A stretch of 64,000 bases of DNA, taken from NCBI GenBank assembly GCA_036496385.1, contig DASXLD010000070.1, positions 186,001-250,000 of the forward strand, written 5' to 3'. The position numbers and the translations under genes are program-made. Shown here piece by piece: positions 43,393-51,365 of the stretch. Source of the DNA: Schlegelella_A sp036496385. Lineage in GTDB: Bacteria > Pseudomonadota > Gammaproteobacteria > Burkholderiales > Burkholderiaceae_C. The notes beneath the pieces are model-generated. The model saw nothing but the letters and a program-made list of their open reading frames with translations. It was not told the origin of the DNA and ran no database searches. Position 1 is the stretch's first letter, and every line of letters starts with the position of its first letter.

Positions 43393-44549
43393 GACGCGCT
43401 CCCGCCTTCCTTGCGGACGCTGCGGCGCAGCCGCGCGACGACGCCGTCGGGCCCGCGCACGAGGCCGACGATGCCGTGCGGCAGGAACAGCGTGACGGCG
43501 ATGAACATCGCACCGAGCGCGTACAGCCAGAACTCCGGGAACGCCTGCGTGAACCAGCTCTTCGCGCCGTTGACGAAGAAGGCGCCGACGATCGGCCCGA
43601 TCAGCGTCGCCCGGCCGCCGACCGCGGTCCAGATCGCGATCTCGATCGACGCCGCCGGCGTCATCTCGCTCGGGTTGATGATGCCGACCTGCGGCACGTA
43701 GAGCGCGCCGGCGATGCCGCACATCACCGCCGAGAGCGTCCAGATCGCAAGCTTGTAGCGCAACGGGTCGTAGCCGGTGAACATGACGCGGCTCTCGGCG
43801 TCGCGGATCGCCTGCAGGACGCGGCCGAACTTGCTCTCGACGATCGCGCGCGCGAGCAGGAAGAACGCGATCAACGTGCAGCCGGTGGCGACGAACAGGA
43901 ACATGCGCATCGTCGGCGTCGCGATCGGGTGGCCGAGGATGCGCTTGAAGTCGGTGAAGCCGTTGTTGCCGCCAAAGCCCGTTTCGTTGCGGAAGAAGAG
44001 CAACATCATCGCGAAGGTCATCGCCTGCGTGATGATCGAGAAGTAGACGCCCTTGATGCGCGAGCGGAAGGCGAAGAAACCGAACACGAACGCGAGCACG
44101 CCGGGCGCGATGACGACGAGCGCCATCTGGGCGACGAACGAGTCCGAGAGCGCCCAGTGCCACGGGAACTGCTTCCAGTTGAGGAAGACCATGAAGTCGG
44201 GCATCGGCATGCGGTACTGGCCGTCGCTGCCGATCTGGCGCATCAGGTACATGCCCATGGCGTAACCGCCGAGGGCGAAGAAGACGCCGTGGCCGAGCGA
44301 GAGGATGCCGGTGTAGCCCCAAATCAGGTCCATCGCCAGCGCGCAGATCGCGTAGCACATGATCTTGCCGGCCAGCTGGACCGCGTACTCGCTCAGGTGA
44401 AAGACGCTGCCCTGCGGCACCAGCAGGTTGGCGATCGGCACCAGGACGGCGACGACGACGAGGGCGATCGTCACCCCGGCCCAGCCGCGGATGCCGAGCA
44501 GCATCGAATTGCGCGATGCGGGCGCAGGAAGTGGCAGGACTGCGCTCAT
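43389..44549 (-). CDS. urtC: Urea ABC transporter permease UrtC
   Basis: A 386-residue LivM-like permease with family marks IWGYTGILSLGHGVFFALGG, FVFGFFAFRSRIKGVYFSII and the coupling loop IRDAESRVMFTGYDPLRYK. About ten transmembrane segments. It is separated from urtB by 253 bases that contain a repeat element, unlike the tight joins in the rest of the operon. Confidence 0.9.
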   Translation of the reverse strand: MSAVLPLPAPASRNSMLLGIRGWAGVTIALVVVAVLVPIANLLVPQGSVFHLSEYAVQLAGKIMCYAICALAMDLIWGYTGILSLGHGVFFALGGYAMGMYLMRQIGSDGQYRMPMPDFMVFLNWKQFPWHWALSDSFVAQMALVVIAPGVLAFVFGFFAFRSRIKGVYFSIITQAMTFAMMLLFFRNETGFGGNNGFTDFKRILGHPIATPTMRMFLFVATGCTLIAFFLLARAIVESKFGRVLQAIRDAESRVMFTGYDPLRYKLAIWTLSAVMCGIAGALYVPQVGIINPSEMTPAASIEIAIWTAVGGRATLIGPIVGAFFVNGAKSWFTQAFPEFWLYALGAMFIAVTLFLPHGIVGLVRGPDGVVARLRRSVRKEGGSAS

Positions 44550-44561
44550 CGCTCGGATTTC

Positions 44562-44783
44562 TCACTGCGTGAGAGCCCGCCGGGTCGAAGCGCCAACGGG
44601 TTTGCTCTTCGTCTCGGATGCGCCGCGCCACAAGCCGACTTGCACGCCGCCGACCGAACCTTCTTGCCGGAGCAATCCACTCGAATCGTGTTAGGCCCTT
44701 TGCTTTGCTTACTTTCATTTGGGCCAGCAAATGAAAGTAAGCCGCCTTGCCCGGGCGGGACCGGGCGGGCTGCCACGCAGTGA
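44562..44783. repeat. 222-bp MITE-like element with terminal inverted repeats, between urtB and urtC
   Basis: The ends 44562-44586 and 44759-44783 are inverted repeats matching at 22 of 25 positions, each beginning TCACTGCGTG when read inward. Inside lies a second, perfect 14-bp inverted repeat (44707-44720 with 44729-44742; GCTTACTTTCATTT). No transposase is encoded and no clear target duplication is visible. The size, ends and lack of coding capacity fit a miniature inverted-repeat element or a REP-like palindromic unit. Confidence 0.65.
44707..44742. terminator. Strong hairpin inside the element
   Basis: Two 14-base arms (GCTTACTTTCATTT and its complement) enclose 8 bases. The RNA of either strand would form a long stable stem. 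On the minus strand it lies between urtB and urtC and could slow or end transcription, or protect the upstream urtAB message. There is no long T-run, so classical termination is unsure. Confidence 0.4.
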
Positions 44784-44802
44784 ACAGGAAAGAACCAAGC
44801 GC

Positions 44803-46389
44803 TCACGCCTCAGCACTCCGGCCCTTGATCGCGAACAGCCCCGAGGGCTTGCGCTGGATGAAGATCACGATCAGCACCAGCACCGCGATCTTCGCCAGCA
44901 CTGCGCCGGCGACGCCCTCGAAAAGCTTGTTGAGGACGCCGAGGCCAAGCCCGGCGACGACGGTGCCGGCGAGCTGGCCGACACCGCCGACGACGACGAC
45001 GAGGAATGAATCGACGATGTAGCTCTGGCCGAGGTCGGGGCCGACGTTGCCGATCTGCGAGAGCGCGACGCCACCGAGCCCGGCGATGCCGGCGCCGAAC
45101 GAGAACGCGAGCATGTCGATCTTCGCCGTATCGACGCCGACGCAAGACGCCATGCGCCGGTTCTGCGTCACGCCGCGGATGAAGAGGCCGAATCGCGTCC
45201 TCGCGATGAGCAGCGCGACGGCGCCGAGGACGACGAACGCGAAGGCGATGATCGCGATCCGGTTGTACGGCAGGACGAGGTTGCTCATCACCTCGACGCC
45301 GCCCGACATCCAGGCCGGGTTCTCGATCCGCACGTTCTGCGCGCCGAAGATCGAGCGCACCGCCTGCTGCAGGACGAGGCTGATGCCCCAGGTCGCGAGC
45401 AGCGTCTCGAGCGGGCGGCCGTAGAGGAAGCGGATGACGCCGCGCTCGAGCACGGCACCGACCAGCGCCGAGACGAGGAACGCGGCAGGGATGGCGACGA
45501 CGACGTAGGCGTCGAACGCCGCCGGCCAGAACGCCCGGAACGCGTTCTGGACGAGGTAGGTCGTGTAGGCGCCGATCATCATCAGCTCGCCGTGCGCCAT
45601 GTTGATGACGCCCATCAGGCCGTACGTGATCGCGAGGCCGAGCGCGACGAGCAGGAGTACCGAGCCGAGGCTGATGCCGGTGAAGACGACCGCGAGACGC
45701 TCGCCCCAGGCGAGGCGCGCGCGCACGGCATCGAGGGCACGGCCGAGCGCGGCTCGTACCTCCGGGTCGCCCTCGCCGCCGGCGGCGAGGCGCTCCTGCA
45801 GCAGGTTGGCGACCGAGCTCTGGCTGCTCGACGCGAGCTCGTCGACCGCAGCGAGGCGCTTCATGCGATCGCTCGAGGCGACGAGAAGCGTCGCGTGCAT
45901 GCGCTCGAGGCGCGCCTTCAGATCGGCGTCGGTCTCGGCAGCGAGCGCCTTCTCGACCAGCGGCAGCTGCGATTCGTCGAGCGAGGCGCGGATCAGCTCG
46001 TCGACGGCGGCACGACGCACCGCGACCTCGGGCGAGAGCAGCCGCAGGGTCGCGAGCGTGGCCTCGAGCGCGCCGCGCATGCGGTTGTTGTTGGTGACGT
46101 CCTCGGCGGTCTCGGGAAGCGTCGCGACGGCGCCGCTGGCAGCATCGGTGACCTTCTCGCCCTGGACGACGAGGACGCGATCGCCGGCGACCTTGAGCTC
46201 GCCACCCAGCATTGCCTGCACGAACCCCTGCAGCTTCGGATCGCCTGCCGCCGCCACCGCTGCGACGGCGGCGATCCGCGCATCGTTGTCGCCGGCAGCC
46301 ATGGCGAGCGCCTGCTCGGGGGTCATCGCGCGCGCCGCGCCGGCGATGCACGCGAGGCCGAGCAGGAAGACGCGAAAGAAAGGGCGCAT
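44803..46389 (-). CDS. urtB: Urea ABC transporter permease UrtB
   Basis: A 528-residue protein. A signal peptide (cleavage near ARAMTP) and a helical periplasmic domain of about 220 residues are followed by the LivH-like permease domain (YGLMGVINMAHGELMMIGAY, CVGVDTAKIDMLAFSFGAG). The periplasmic extension is normal for proteobacterial UrtB and absent from the LivH-like permease at 22030-22896. Confidence 0.9.
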   Translation of the reverse strand: MRPFFRVFLLGLACIAGAARAMTPEQALAMAAGDNDARIAAVAAVAAAGDPKLQGFVQAMLGGELKVAGDRVLVVQGEKVTDAASGAVATLPETAEDVTNNNRMRGALEATLATLRLLSPEVAVRRAAVDELIRASLDESQLPLVEKALAAETDADLKARLERMHATLLVASSDRMKRLAAVDELASSSQSSVANLLQERLAAGGEGDPEVRAALGRALDAVRARLAWGERLAVVFTGISLGSVLLLVALGLAITYGLMGVINMAHGELMMIGAYTTYLVQNAFRAFWPAAFDAYVVVAIPAAFLVSALVGAVLERGVIRFLYGRPLETLLATWGISLVLQQAVRSIFGAQNVRIENPAWMSGGVEVMSNLVLPYNRIAIIAFAFVVLGAVALLIARTRFGLFIRGVTQNRRMASCVGVDTAKIDMLAFSFGAGIAGLGGVALSQIGNVGPDLGQSYIVDSFLVVVVGGVGQLAGTVVAGLGLGVLNKLFEGVAGAVLAKIAVLVLIVIFIQRKPSGLFAIKGRSAEA

Positions 46390-46505
46390 GGTGCGGCGGC
46401 GGGCGAGCGAAGGCTGGGCGCCGGACGTGACGACGGGCCGGTGGCCCGGCCCGTCGTCGGCCGGCAGCGTGGCCACCGGCGGGTCCGGAACGCGTCGCTG
46501 CTCGG

Positions 46506-47780
46506 CTACTTCTTCGCGACGTCGACGGGCTCGTCCTTCTTGCCCTTGTTCTCGGGAATGAACGGGCTCCACGGTTGCGCCTTGACCGGGCCCGTCGTCT
46601 TCCAGACGACGTTGAACTGGCCGTCGGCCGTGATCTCGCCGATGAACACGGGCTTGTGCAGGTGATGGTTCTTCGGATCCATCGTCGAGACGAAGCCGCC
46701 CGGCGCCTTGAAGATCTGGCCCGACATCGCCGCGACCACTTTGTCGGTGTCGGTCGACTTGGCCTTCTCGACCGCCTGCTTCCACATGTGCATGCCGATG
46801 TAGGTCGCTTCCATCGGATCGTTGGTGAGCGGCCTGTCCTTCTGGCCCGGGATGCCCTTGGCCTTGGCGTACTCGCTCCACTCCTTGATCCAGGCGGCGT
46901 TGGTCGGGTTCTTGATCGACATGAAGTAGTTCCACGCCGCAAGGTGGCCGACGAGCGGCTTGGTGTCGACGCCGCGCAGCTCCTCCTCGCCGACCGAGAA
47001 CGCGACCACCGGAACGTCGGTCGCCTTCAGGCCCTGGTTGCCGAGCTCCTTGTAGAAGGGAACGTTCGAGTCGCCGTTGATCGTCGAGACGACCGCCGTC
47101 TTCTTGCCTTCGGCGGCGAACTTCTTGATCTTGCCGATGATCGTCTGATAGTCGGAGTGGCCGAACGGCGTGTACTCCTCCATGATGTCGGCGTCGGCGA
47201 TGCCCTTGCTGTGCAGGAACGCGCGCAGGATCTTGTTGGTCGTACGCGGGTAGACGTAGTCGGTGCCGAGCAGCACGAAGCGCTTGGCCGAGCCACCGTC
47301 CTTGCTCATCAGGTACTCGACCGCGGGAATCGCCTGCTGGTTCGGCGCCGCGCCGGTGTAGAAGACGTTCTTCGAGAGCTCCTCGCCCTCGTATTGCACA
47401 GGGTAGAAGAGCAGGCCGTTGTTCTCCTCGAACACCGGCAGCACCGACTTGCGGCTGACGCTCGTCCAGCAGCCGAAGACGACGGCGACCTTGTCCTGCG
47501 TCAGCAGCTGCTTGGCCTTCTCGGCGAACAGCGGCCAGTTCGACGCCGGATCGACGACGACCGCCTCGAGCTGCTTGCCCATGACGCCGCCACTCTTGTT
47601 GATCTCGTCGATCGTCATCAGGACCATGTCCTTCAGCGCCGTCTCGGAGATCGCCATCGTTCCCGACAGCGAGTGCAGGACGCCGACCTTGATCGTGTCG
47701 GCGGCGAAGGCGGGCAGGGAGATCAGGCCCGAGGCGGCAAGGGCCGCACAGGCTGCTTTGAGCGCGAAGCGACGTTTCAT
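46506..47780 (-). CDS. urtA: Urea ABC transporter substrate-binding protein UrtA
   Basis: A 424-residue periplasmic binding protein with a Sec signal peptide (cleavage after AFA). Family marks are VGVLHSLSGTMAISE, VFGCWTSVSRKSVLPVFEE, PVQYEGEE, YTGAAPNQQAIPAVEYL and LLGTDYVYPRTTNKILR, which together are characteristic of UrtA. The start follows GGAGG by 8 bases. A sigma-54 promoter match lies about 70 bases upstream. Confidence 0.93.
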   Translation of the reverse strand: MKRRFALKAACAALAASGLISLPAFAADTIKVGVLHSLSGTMAISETALKDMVLMTIDEINKSGGVMGKQLEAVVVDPASNWPLFAEKAKQLLTQDKVAVVFGCWTSVSRKSVLPVFEENNGLLFYPVQYEGEELSKNVFYTGAAPNQQAIPAVEYLMSKDGGSAKRFVLLGTDYVYPRTTNKILRAFLHSKGIADADIMEEYTPFGHSDYQTIIGKIKKFAAEGKKTAVVSTINGDSNVPFYKELGNQGLKATDVPVVAFSVGEEELRGVDTKPLVGHLAAWNYFMSIKNPTNAAWIKEWSEYAKAKGIPGQKDRPLTNDPMEATYIGMHMWKQAVEKAKSTDTDKVVAAMSGQIFKAPGGFVSTMDPKNHHLHKPVFIGEITADGQFNVVWKTTGPVKAQPWSPFIPENKGKKDEPVDVAKK

Positions 47781-47851
47781 CGAGGATCCTCCGGGTGGTC
47801 GTGGGTACGTGCGGGTTGACAGAGCGCAGTGCTGTCCGTCGCGACGACATT

Positions 47852-47867
47852 CGCAAGGCCTGTGCCA
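47852..47867 (-). promoter_or_regulatory. Sigma-54 promoter match upstream of urtA
   Basis: Read on the minus strand, TGGCACA-GGCC-TTGCG matches the sigma-54 consensus TGGCACG-N4-TTGCW at 14 of 16 positions counting the free spacer, with the essential GG and GC at -24/-12 in correct spacing. The start point would be near 47840, giving a leader of about 60 bases before the urtA ATG. Confidence 0.72.
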
Positions 47868-47895
47868 CGCGCAGCGCGCGTCTCGGTCGGCGCGG

Positions 47896-47926
47896 CGCAC
47901 CAAGGCCATGCGGCATCGCACCAAGG
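47896..47926. promoter_or_regulatory. 10-bp direct repeat with NtrC-like half-sites
   Basis: CGCACCAAGG occurs at 47896-47905 and 47917-47926, 21 bases apart (two helical turns), just upstream of the sigma-54 promoter match. The complement contains TGGTGC, the half-site of NtrC boxes. The second copy also forms CACC-AA-GGTG. Activator binding is plausible, although the sites are closer to the promoter than is usual for NtrC. Confidence 0.45.
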
Positions 47927-47987
47927 TGGGATCGCGGCATGCACGGCGCCGTCGCGGCGCGACCGCAACCGTGGCCGGCGCGACGGA

Positions 47988-48404
47988 TCAGTCCTCGAAG
48001 ACGGGGCGCGTGTCGCGCGTCGGCAGCCACCAGACGGCATGGTCCTGCTCGACGACGTCGATCGCCAGCAGGCGCCCGCGACCGCACGGGCCGCCGATGC
48101 AGCGGCCGCTGTGCGCTTCGTAGGCAGCGCCGTGGATCGCGCAGACGATGAATTCGCGATCGCCGTCGAGGAACTCGCCCGGCTGCCAGTCGAGCTCGGT
48201 CGGCACGTGCGCGCAGCGGTTCAGGTAGGCGAAGACGCGGCCGTCGAAGCGCAACGCGAACGCCCGCGCCGGTGCGCCGAAATGAAGCACGTCGAAGACG
48301 ACGGCGCGGCCGCGCTCGACGAGATCGGCGGCGTCGCAGACACGTTGCGGCGGCAGCGGCGCCGGCACGGGCAACGCGGTACGGGTGGGAACGATTTCAG
48401 CCAT
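47988..48404 (-). CDS. Rieske [2Fe-2S] domain protein
   Basis: A 138-residue single-domain Rieske protein. The cluster ligands are CAH (in NRCAHVPTELDW) and CAIH (in EFIVCAIHGAAYE). It is a ferredoxin-like electron carrier or small Rieske subunit. Its ATG lies inside the end of the HAD phosphatase gene (8-base overlap), an arrangement I associate with the region next to rluC in Betaproteobacteria. Confidence 0.9.
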   Translation of the reverse strand: MAEIVPTRTALPVPAPLPPQRVCDAADLVERGRAVVFDVLHFGAPARAFALRFDGRVFAYLNRCAHVPTELDWQPGEFLDGDREFIVCAIHGAAYEAHSGRCIGGPCGRGRLLAIDVVEQDHAVWWLPTRDTRPVFED

Positions 48405-49059
48405 GCGCGACGAGCCAGGCGGCGAGTTCGGCAGTCGAATGGGCGACATGCAGCGGCGCGTGGCCAGCGAAAGCGTCGTGGTCGTGGGCACCGAAGCTCA
48501 CCGCGACGCTGGCGCACCCCGCGTTCGCTGCCAGCTGCAGGTCGTGGGTCGTATCGCCGACCATGAGCGTCCGCGCGGGCAGCACGCCGACTTCGTTCAT
48601 CAGCTCGACGAGCATCAGCGGATCGGGCTTGCCGCGCGTTTCGTCGGCGGTGCGGGTGGCGTCGAAGAGGCCGCGCAGGGGCGACGTGTCGAGCGCCGCC
48701 TCGAGGCCGCGGCGCGTCTTTCCGGTCGCGACGCCGAGCCGGTGGCCGCTCGCCCTCAACGCCAGCAGCATCTCGAGCGTGCCGTCGAAGAGGACGATCT
48801 CGTGCTGGCGCGCCAGGTAGTGCTCGCGGTAGCGCTCGGCAAGCTCGCCATAGCGCTCGCGCGGCACGTCGGGCGCGGCGTGCCGCAGCGCGTCCGCAAG
48901 ACCGAGCCCGATGACATAGCTCGCATCCCGGTCGCTCGGGATCCGAGCGCCAAGGTCGGCGCATGCCGACTGGATGCAACGTGCGATCAGGCGCGTCGAA
49001 TCGAAGAGCGTGCCGTCCCAATCGAAGGCGATCAGGTCGAAGCGGCGGCGGGCAGCCAT
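48397..49059 (-). CDS. HAD-family phosphatase (phosphoglycolate phosphatase-like)
   Basis: A 220-residue HAD hydrolase with all four motifs: the nucleophile DWDGTLFDST, motif II VATGKTRRG, the Lys in RGKPDPLML and the acidic VGDTTHDLQLA. Most like phosphoglycolate phosphatase/PpaX-type enzymes. A second ATG 9 bases upstream (49068) is equally possible. Confidence 0.88.
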   Translation of the reverse strand: MAARRRFDLIAFDWDGTLFDSTRLIARCIQSACADLGARIPSDRDASYVIGLGLADALRHAAPDVPRERYGELAERYREHYLARQHEIVLFDGTLEMLLALRASGHRLGVATGKTRRGLEAALDTSPLRGLFDATRTADETRGKPDPLMLVELMNEVGVLPARTLMVGDTTHDLQLAANAGCASVAVSFGAHDHDAFAGHAPLHVAHSTAELAAWLVAHG

Positions 49060-49123
49060 GGCCCGCATTCTTGCGCCACGCCGCCGCCGCCGTCCGGCCG
49101 GGCGGCGTGGCGCAACCGGAGCG

Positions 49124-49705
49124 TCAGATCGCGAGCGGCGTGATCTTCGTGCCGTCGAGGCTGAGGTTCGCCATCAGGCCGCCGTTGGTCAGCACGTAGC
49201 CGACGACCGCCTGCTGTGCCGTCTTGGTATCGACCTGCGCGTTGGCGCCGACGTCGACCAGCGTCACCGAGGCGTCGGCGCCGACCGTCCAGCCGTTGCT
49301 GGCTCGGAACTTGGCGAGCGACTCGTCTGTCATGAAGAGCAGGTAGACGGCCTTCGACTCGGCGCCGGCGAGCAGGCCGACCGAGCCCGCAGCAGTGCTG
49401 TAGTACCGGACGCTTTGGCCGTGGACACGCAGGGCGCCCTGGCCGTACGAGCCGCCGACGACGAACCCGGCCGAGACGACGGACGGGAACACGAGCGTGC
49501 CGCGCGCCTTGGCGATCAGCTCGCGTGCCGATGGGTCCTGCGCGTACAGGCGAGACAGCGCCGAATCGACGTTGGCGTCGATGCTGTGCCGCTTGCCGAC
49601 CGCGCTGTCGGTCGCGTGCTCCGATGTCGTGTTCGTCGAGCAGCCCGTGATGGAGCCGACCGCGAGGGCGGCGGCCGATGCGATGGCGAGAAGTCGGGTC
49701 TTCAT
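49124..49705 (-). CDS. YSC84/BPSL1445-type lipid-binding lipoprotein
   Basis: A 193-residue exported lipoprotein (lipobox ITGC at about residue 22). The mature domain has KARGTLVFPSVVSAGFVVGG, YYSTAAGSVGLLAGAESK and the late VDTKTAQQAVVGYV, matching the YSC84-related (Ysc84 actin-binding/BPSL1445) family. The function in bacteria is unknown; phosphoinositide or lipid binding is known for the eukaryotic relatives. Confidence 0.8.
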   Translation of the reverse strand: MKTRLLAIASAAALAVGSITGCSTNTTSEHATDSAVGKRHSIDANVDSALSRLYAQDPSARELIAKARGTLVFPSVVSAGFVVGGSYGQGALRVHGQSVRYYSTAAGSVGLLAGAESKAVYLLFMTDESLAKFRASNGWTVGADASVTLVDVGANAQVDTKTAQQAVVGYVLTNGGLMANLSLDGTKITPLAI

Positions 49706-49842
49706 GGCGAGATCCTTGTCGAGGTGTAGCGACGCCGCGCCCGGGCAATCCGGACGCACCGCGACGGTGTCTGCATTGAACCCCGGGCTCCATGAGAACC
49801 CGAGCGGACGATGCCGGCTGCCAGCGTAGGAATCGGCCGCGC

Positions 49843-50883
49843 TCAGCGCGGCCGCGCTGCGAGCGCGTGGAGCAGCTCGTGGCAGGCCTGCGGCAGCGGC
49901 GCCTCGAGCTCGACCGTCGCCCCGGTCGCCGGATGGACGAAACGCAGCCTGCCGGCGTGCAGGAACATCCGCTCGAAACGCAGCGACGGCAGCAGCGTCG
50001 CCCGCGCCAGCGCCCGGTTGAGCGCGAAATCGCCGTATTTCGGATCGCCGACGATGGGATGGCCGGCGTCGGCGAGGTGGACCCGGATCTGGTGCGTCCG
50101 CCCGGTCTTCAGCGTCACCTCGAGCAGGCTGAAGTCGCCGAACCGCCGCCCGACCCGAACCAGGCTGATCGAGCGCCGGCCACGCTCGTCGTCGGCATCG
50201 ACGACGCGGACGTGGCGGCTGCCGTCGGCGGCAAGGTCCTTGCGCAAGGCGACGTCGATGACCTTGAGCGCTGCCGGCCAGTCGCCGACGACGAGCGCTG
50301 CGTAGCCCTTGGCGATCGCCCGCCCTGGCAAGCGCGTTCGCAGGTCGTTCTGTAGCGCGACCAGCGCCGGCCGCGTCTTGGCGACGAGAAGCAGGCCTGA
50401 GGTCTCCTTGTCGAGCCGGTGGACGAGCTCGAGGAAGGCTCCGGGCCGCGCCCGACGCATCTGCTCGATGACGCCGTGGCTCTCGCCGCTGCCGCCGTGG
50501 ACGGCGACGCCGGCCGGCTTGTCGATGCAGACGAGCGCGTCATCCTCGTGGACGACGCGGAATTCGCGCGCCGGCGCTGGTGCGCGCTCGCTGCGGTCAG
50601 CGACGCGGACCGGCGGGATCCGCACCTCGTCGCCGAGCGCGAGGCGGGTGTCTGAAGCCACGCGCGCCATGTTCACCCGCACCTCACCCGAGCGGATGAC
50701 GCGATGCAAGTGGGCGCGCGGAACTCCCTTCAGGATCTTGGCGAGGAAGTTGTCGAGCCGCTGGCCGGCCGATCCGGCATCGATCCGGACGTTTCGCACG
50801 CTTGGCACGACGGCAGACTCGGGCGTCGCGGCCCGGCCGGCTGCGGCCTGCGCGCGCTTGCCCCCTATAATGCGCTGCTCCAC
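49843..50883 (-). CDS. rluC: 23S rRNA pseudouridine synthase RluC
   Basis: A 346-residue enzyme: an N-terminal S4 RNA-binding domain (GQRLDNFLAKILKGVPRAHL) followed by the RluA-type catalytic domain with the aspartate motif HRLDKETSGLLLVAK and the C-terminal RTHQIRVHLADAGHPIVGD. It makes pseudouridines in 23S rRNA. The GTG at 50883 gives about 25 residues before the family start; GTG 50808 is an alternative. It diverges from rne, as in E. coli. Confidence 0.9.
   Translation of the reverse strand: MEQRIIGGKRAQAAAGRAATPESAVVPSVRNVRIDAGSAGQRLDNFLAKILKGVPRAHLHRVIRSGEVRVNMARVASDTRLALGDEVRIPPVRVADRSERAPAPAREFRVVHEDDALVCIDKPAGVAVHGGSGESHGVIEQMRRARPGAFLELVHRLDKETSGLLLVAKTRPALVALQNDLRTRLPGRAIAKGYAALVVGDWPAALKVIDVALRKDLAADGSRHVRVVDADDERGRRSISLVRVGRRFGDFSLLEVTLKTGRTHQIRVHLADAGHPIVGDPKYGDFALNRALARATLLPSLRFERMFLHAGRLRFVHPATGATVELEAPLPQACHELLHALAARPR
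50866..50871 (+). promoter_or_regulatory. Candidate -10 element of rne
   Basis: A perfect TATAAT stands in GC-rich DNA in the rluC/rne gap. No good -35 is visible at 17 bases (GCGGCC). If used, the rne message would have a leader of about 490 bases. Confidence 0.45.
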
Positions 50884-51365
50884 TCGCCGACCGCAAGTTG
50901 TTGATTCTTCAGAGTTTAGCGTCGCTCATCCGGGCGACGCGCGGTCCGGAGGGAGCGGTCGGATCCCGTTCCGGCCATCCGGTGATGCAACGTCGCGTCG
51001 CCCGGGCAGGCAGCGTTCCCAAGCAACGTGGCGGCTCGCAGGCGCGGCGGCAGAGCAAACAAGAACGAATCCACGACAAGGTTTCCGGCCGCAGACGTGC
51101 AAGACGAGGCATCGCGCCTCGATCGCGCTCGCGCTGCGGCCTGCGTCCAGTGACCCAAAGCTCGCCTTCCAGACGCTTTTCCACTGTCTCGCGCGCGCCA
51201 ACGCTGGCGGAGCCCGCGGTCGCCTGACCGCGAAGGGCCGACGCCAGTCCAGGGCGATTCCTTCGGTTCCTCTCGTTTCTCGTGCATCTTTGGCCGCAGC
51301 GGGCCTGGCCCGCGGCGGCGCTGTGTGAGCGCGACCCGCGTGCGGGCCGCGCCGAAGGAGTGCAG
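50884..51365 (+). other. Long gene-free leader region of rne
   Basis: 482 bases without a convincing gene between rluC and rne. A perfect 7-bp stem (GCGTCGC 50919-50925 with GCGACGC 50934-50940) lies near its start, and other GC-rich dyads follow. In E. coli the rne leader is also several hundred bases long and its hairpins let RNase E cleave its own message; the same autoregulation is likely here by position. Short open frames inside are shadows with no coding character. Confidence 0.55.

Noticed and set aside
44546..44806. 86-codon minus-strand open frame between urtB and urtC
   Set aside because: It lies almost entirely within the inverted-repeat element, so it is a translation of the repeat rather than a gene.
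50309..51328. 339-codon plus-strand frame running through the rluC/rne gap
   Set aside because: Its first part is antisense to rluC and its second part is low-complexity Arg/Ser/Pro sequence. The gap is better explained as the rne leader.
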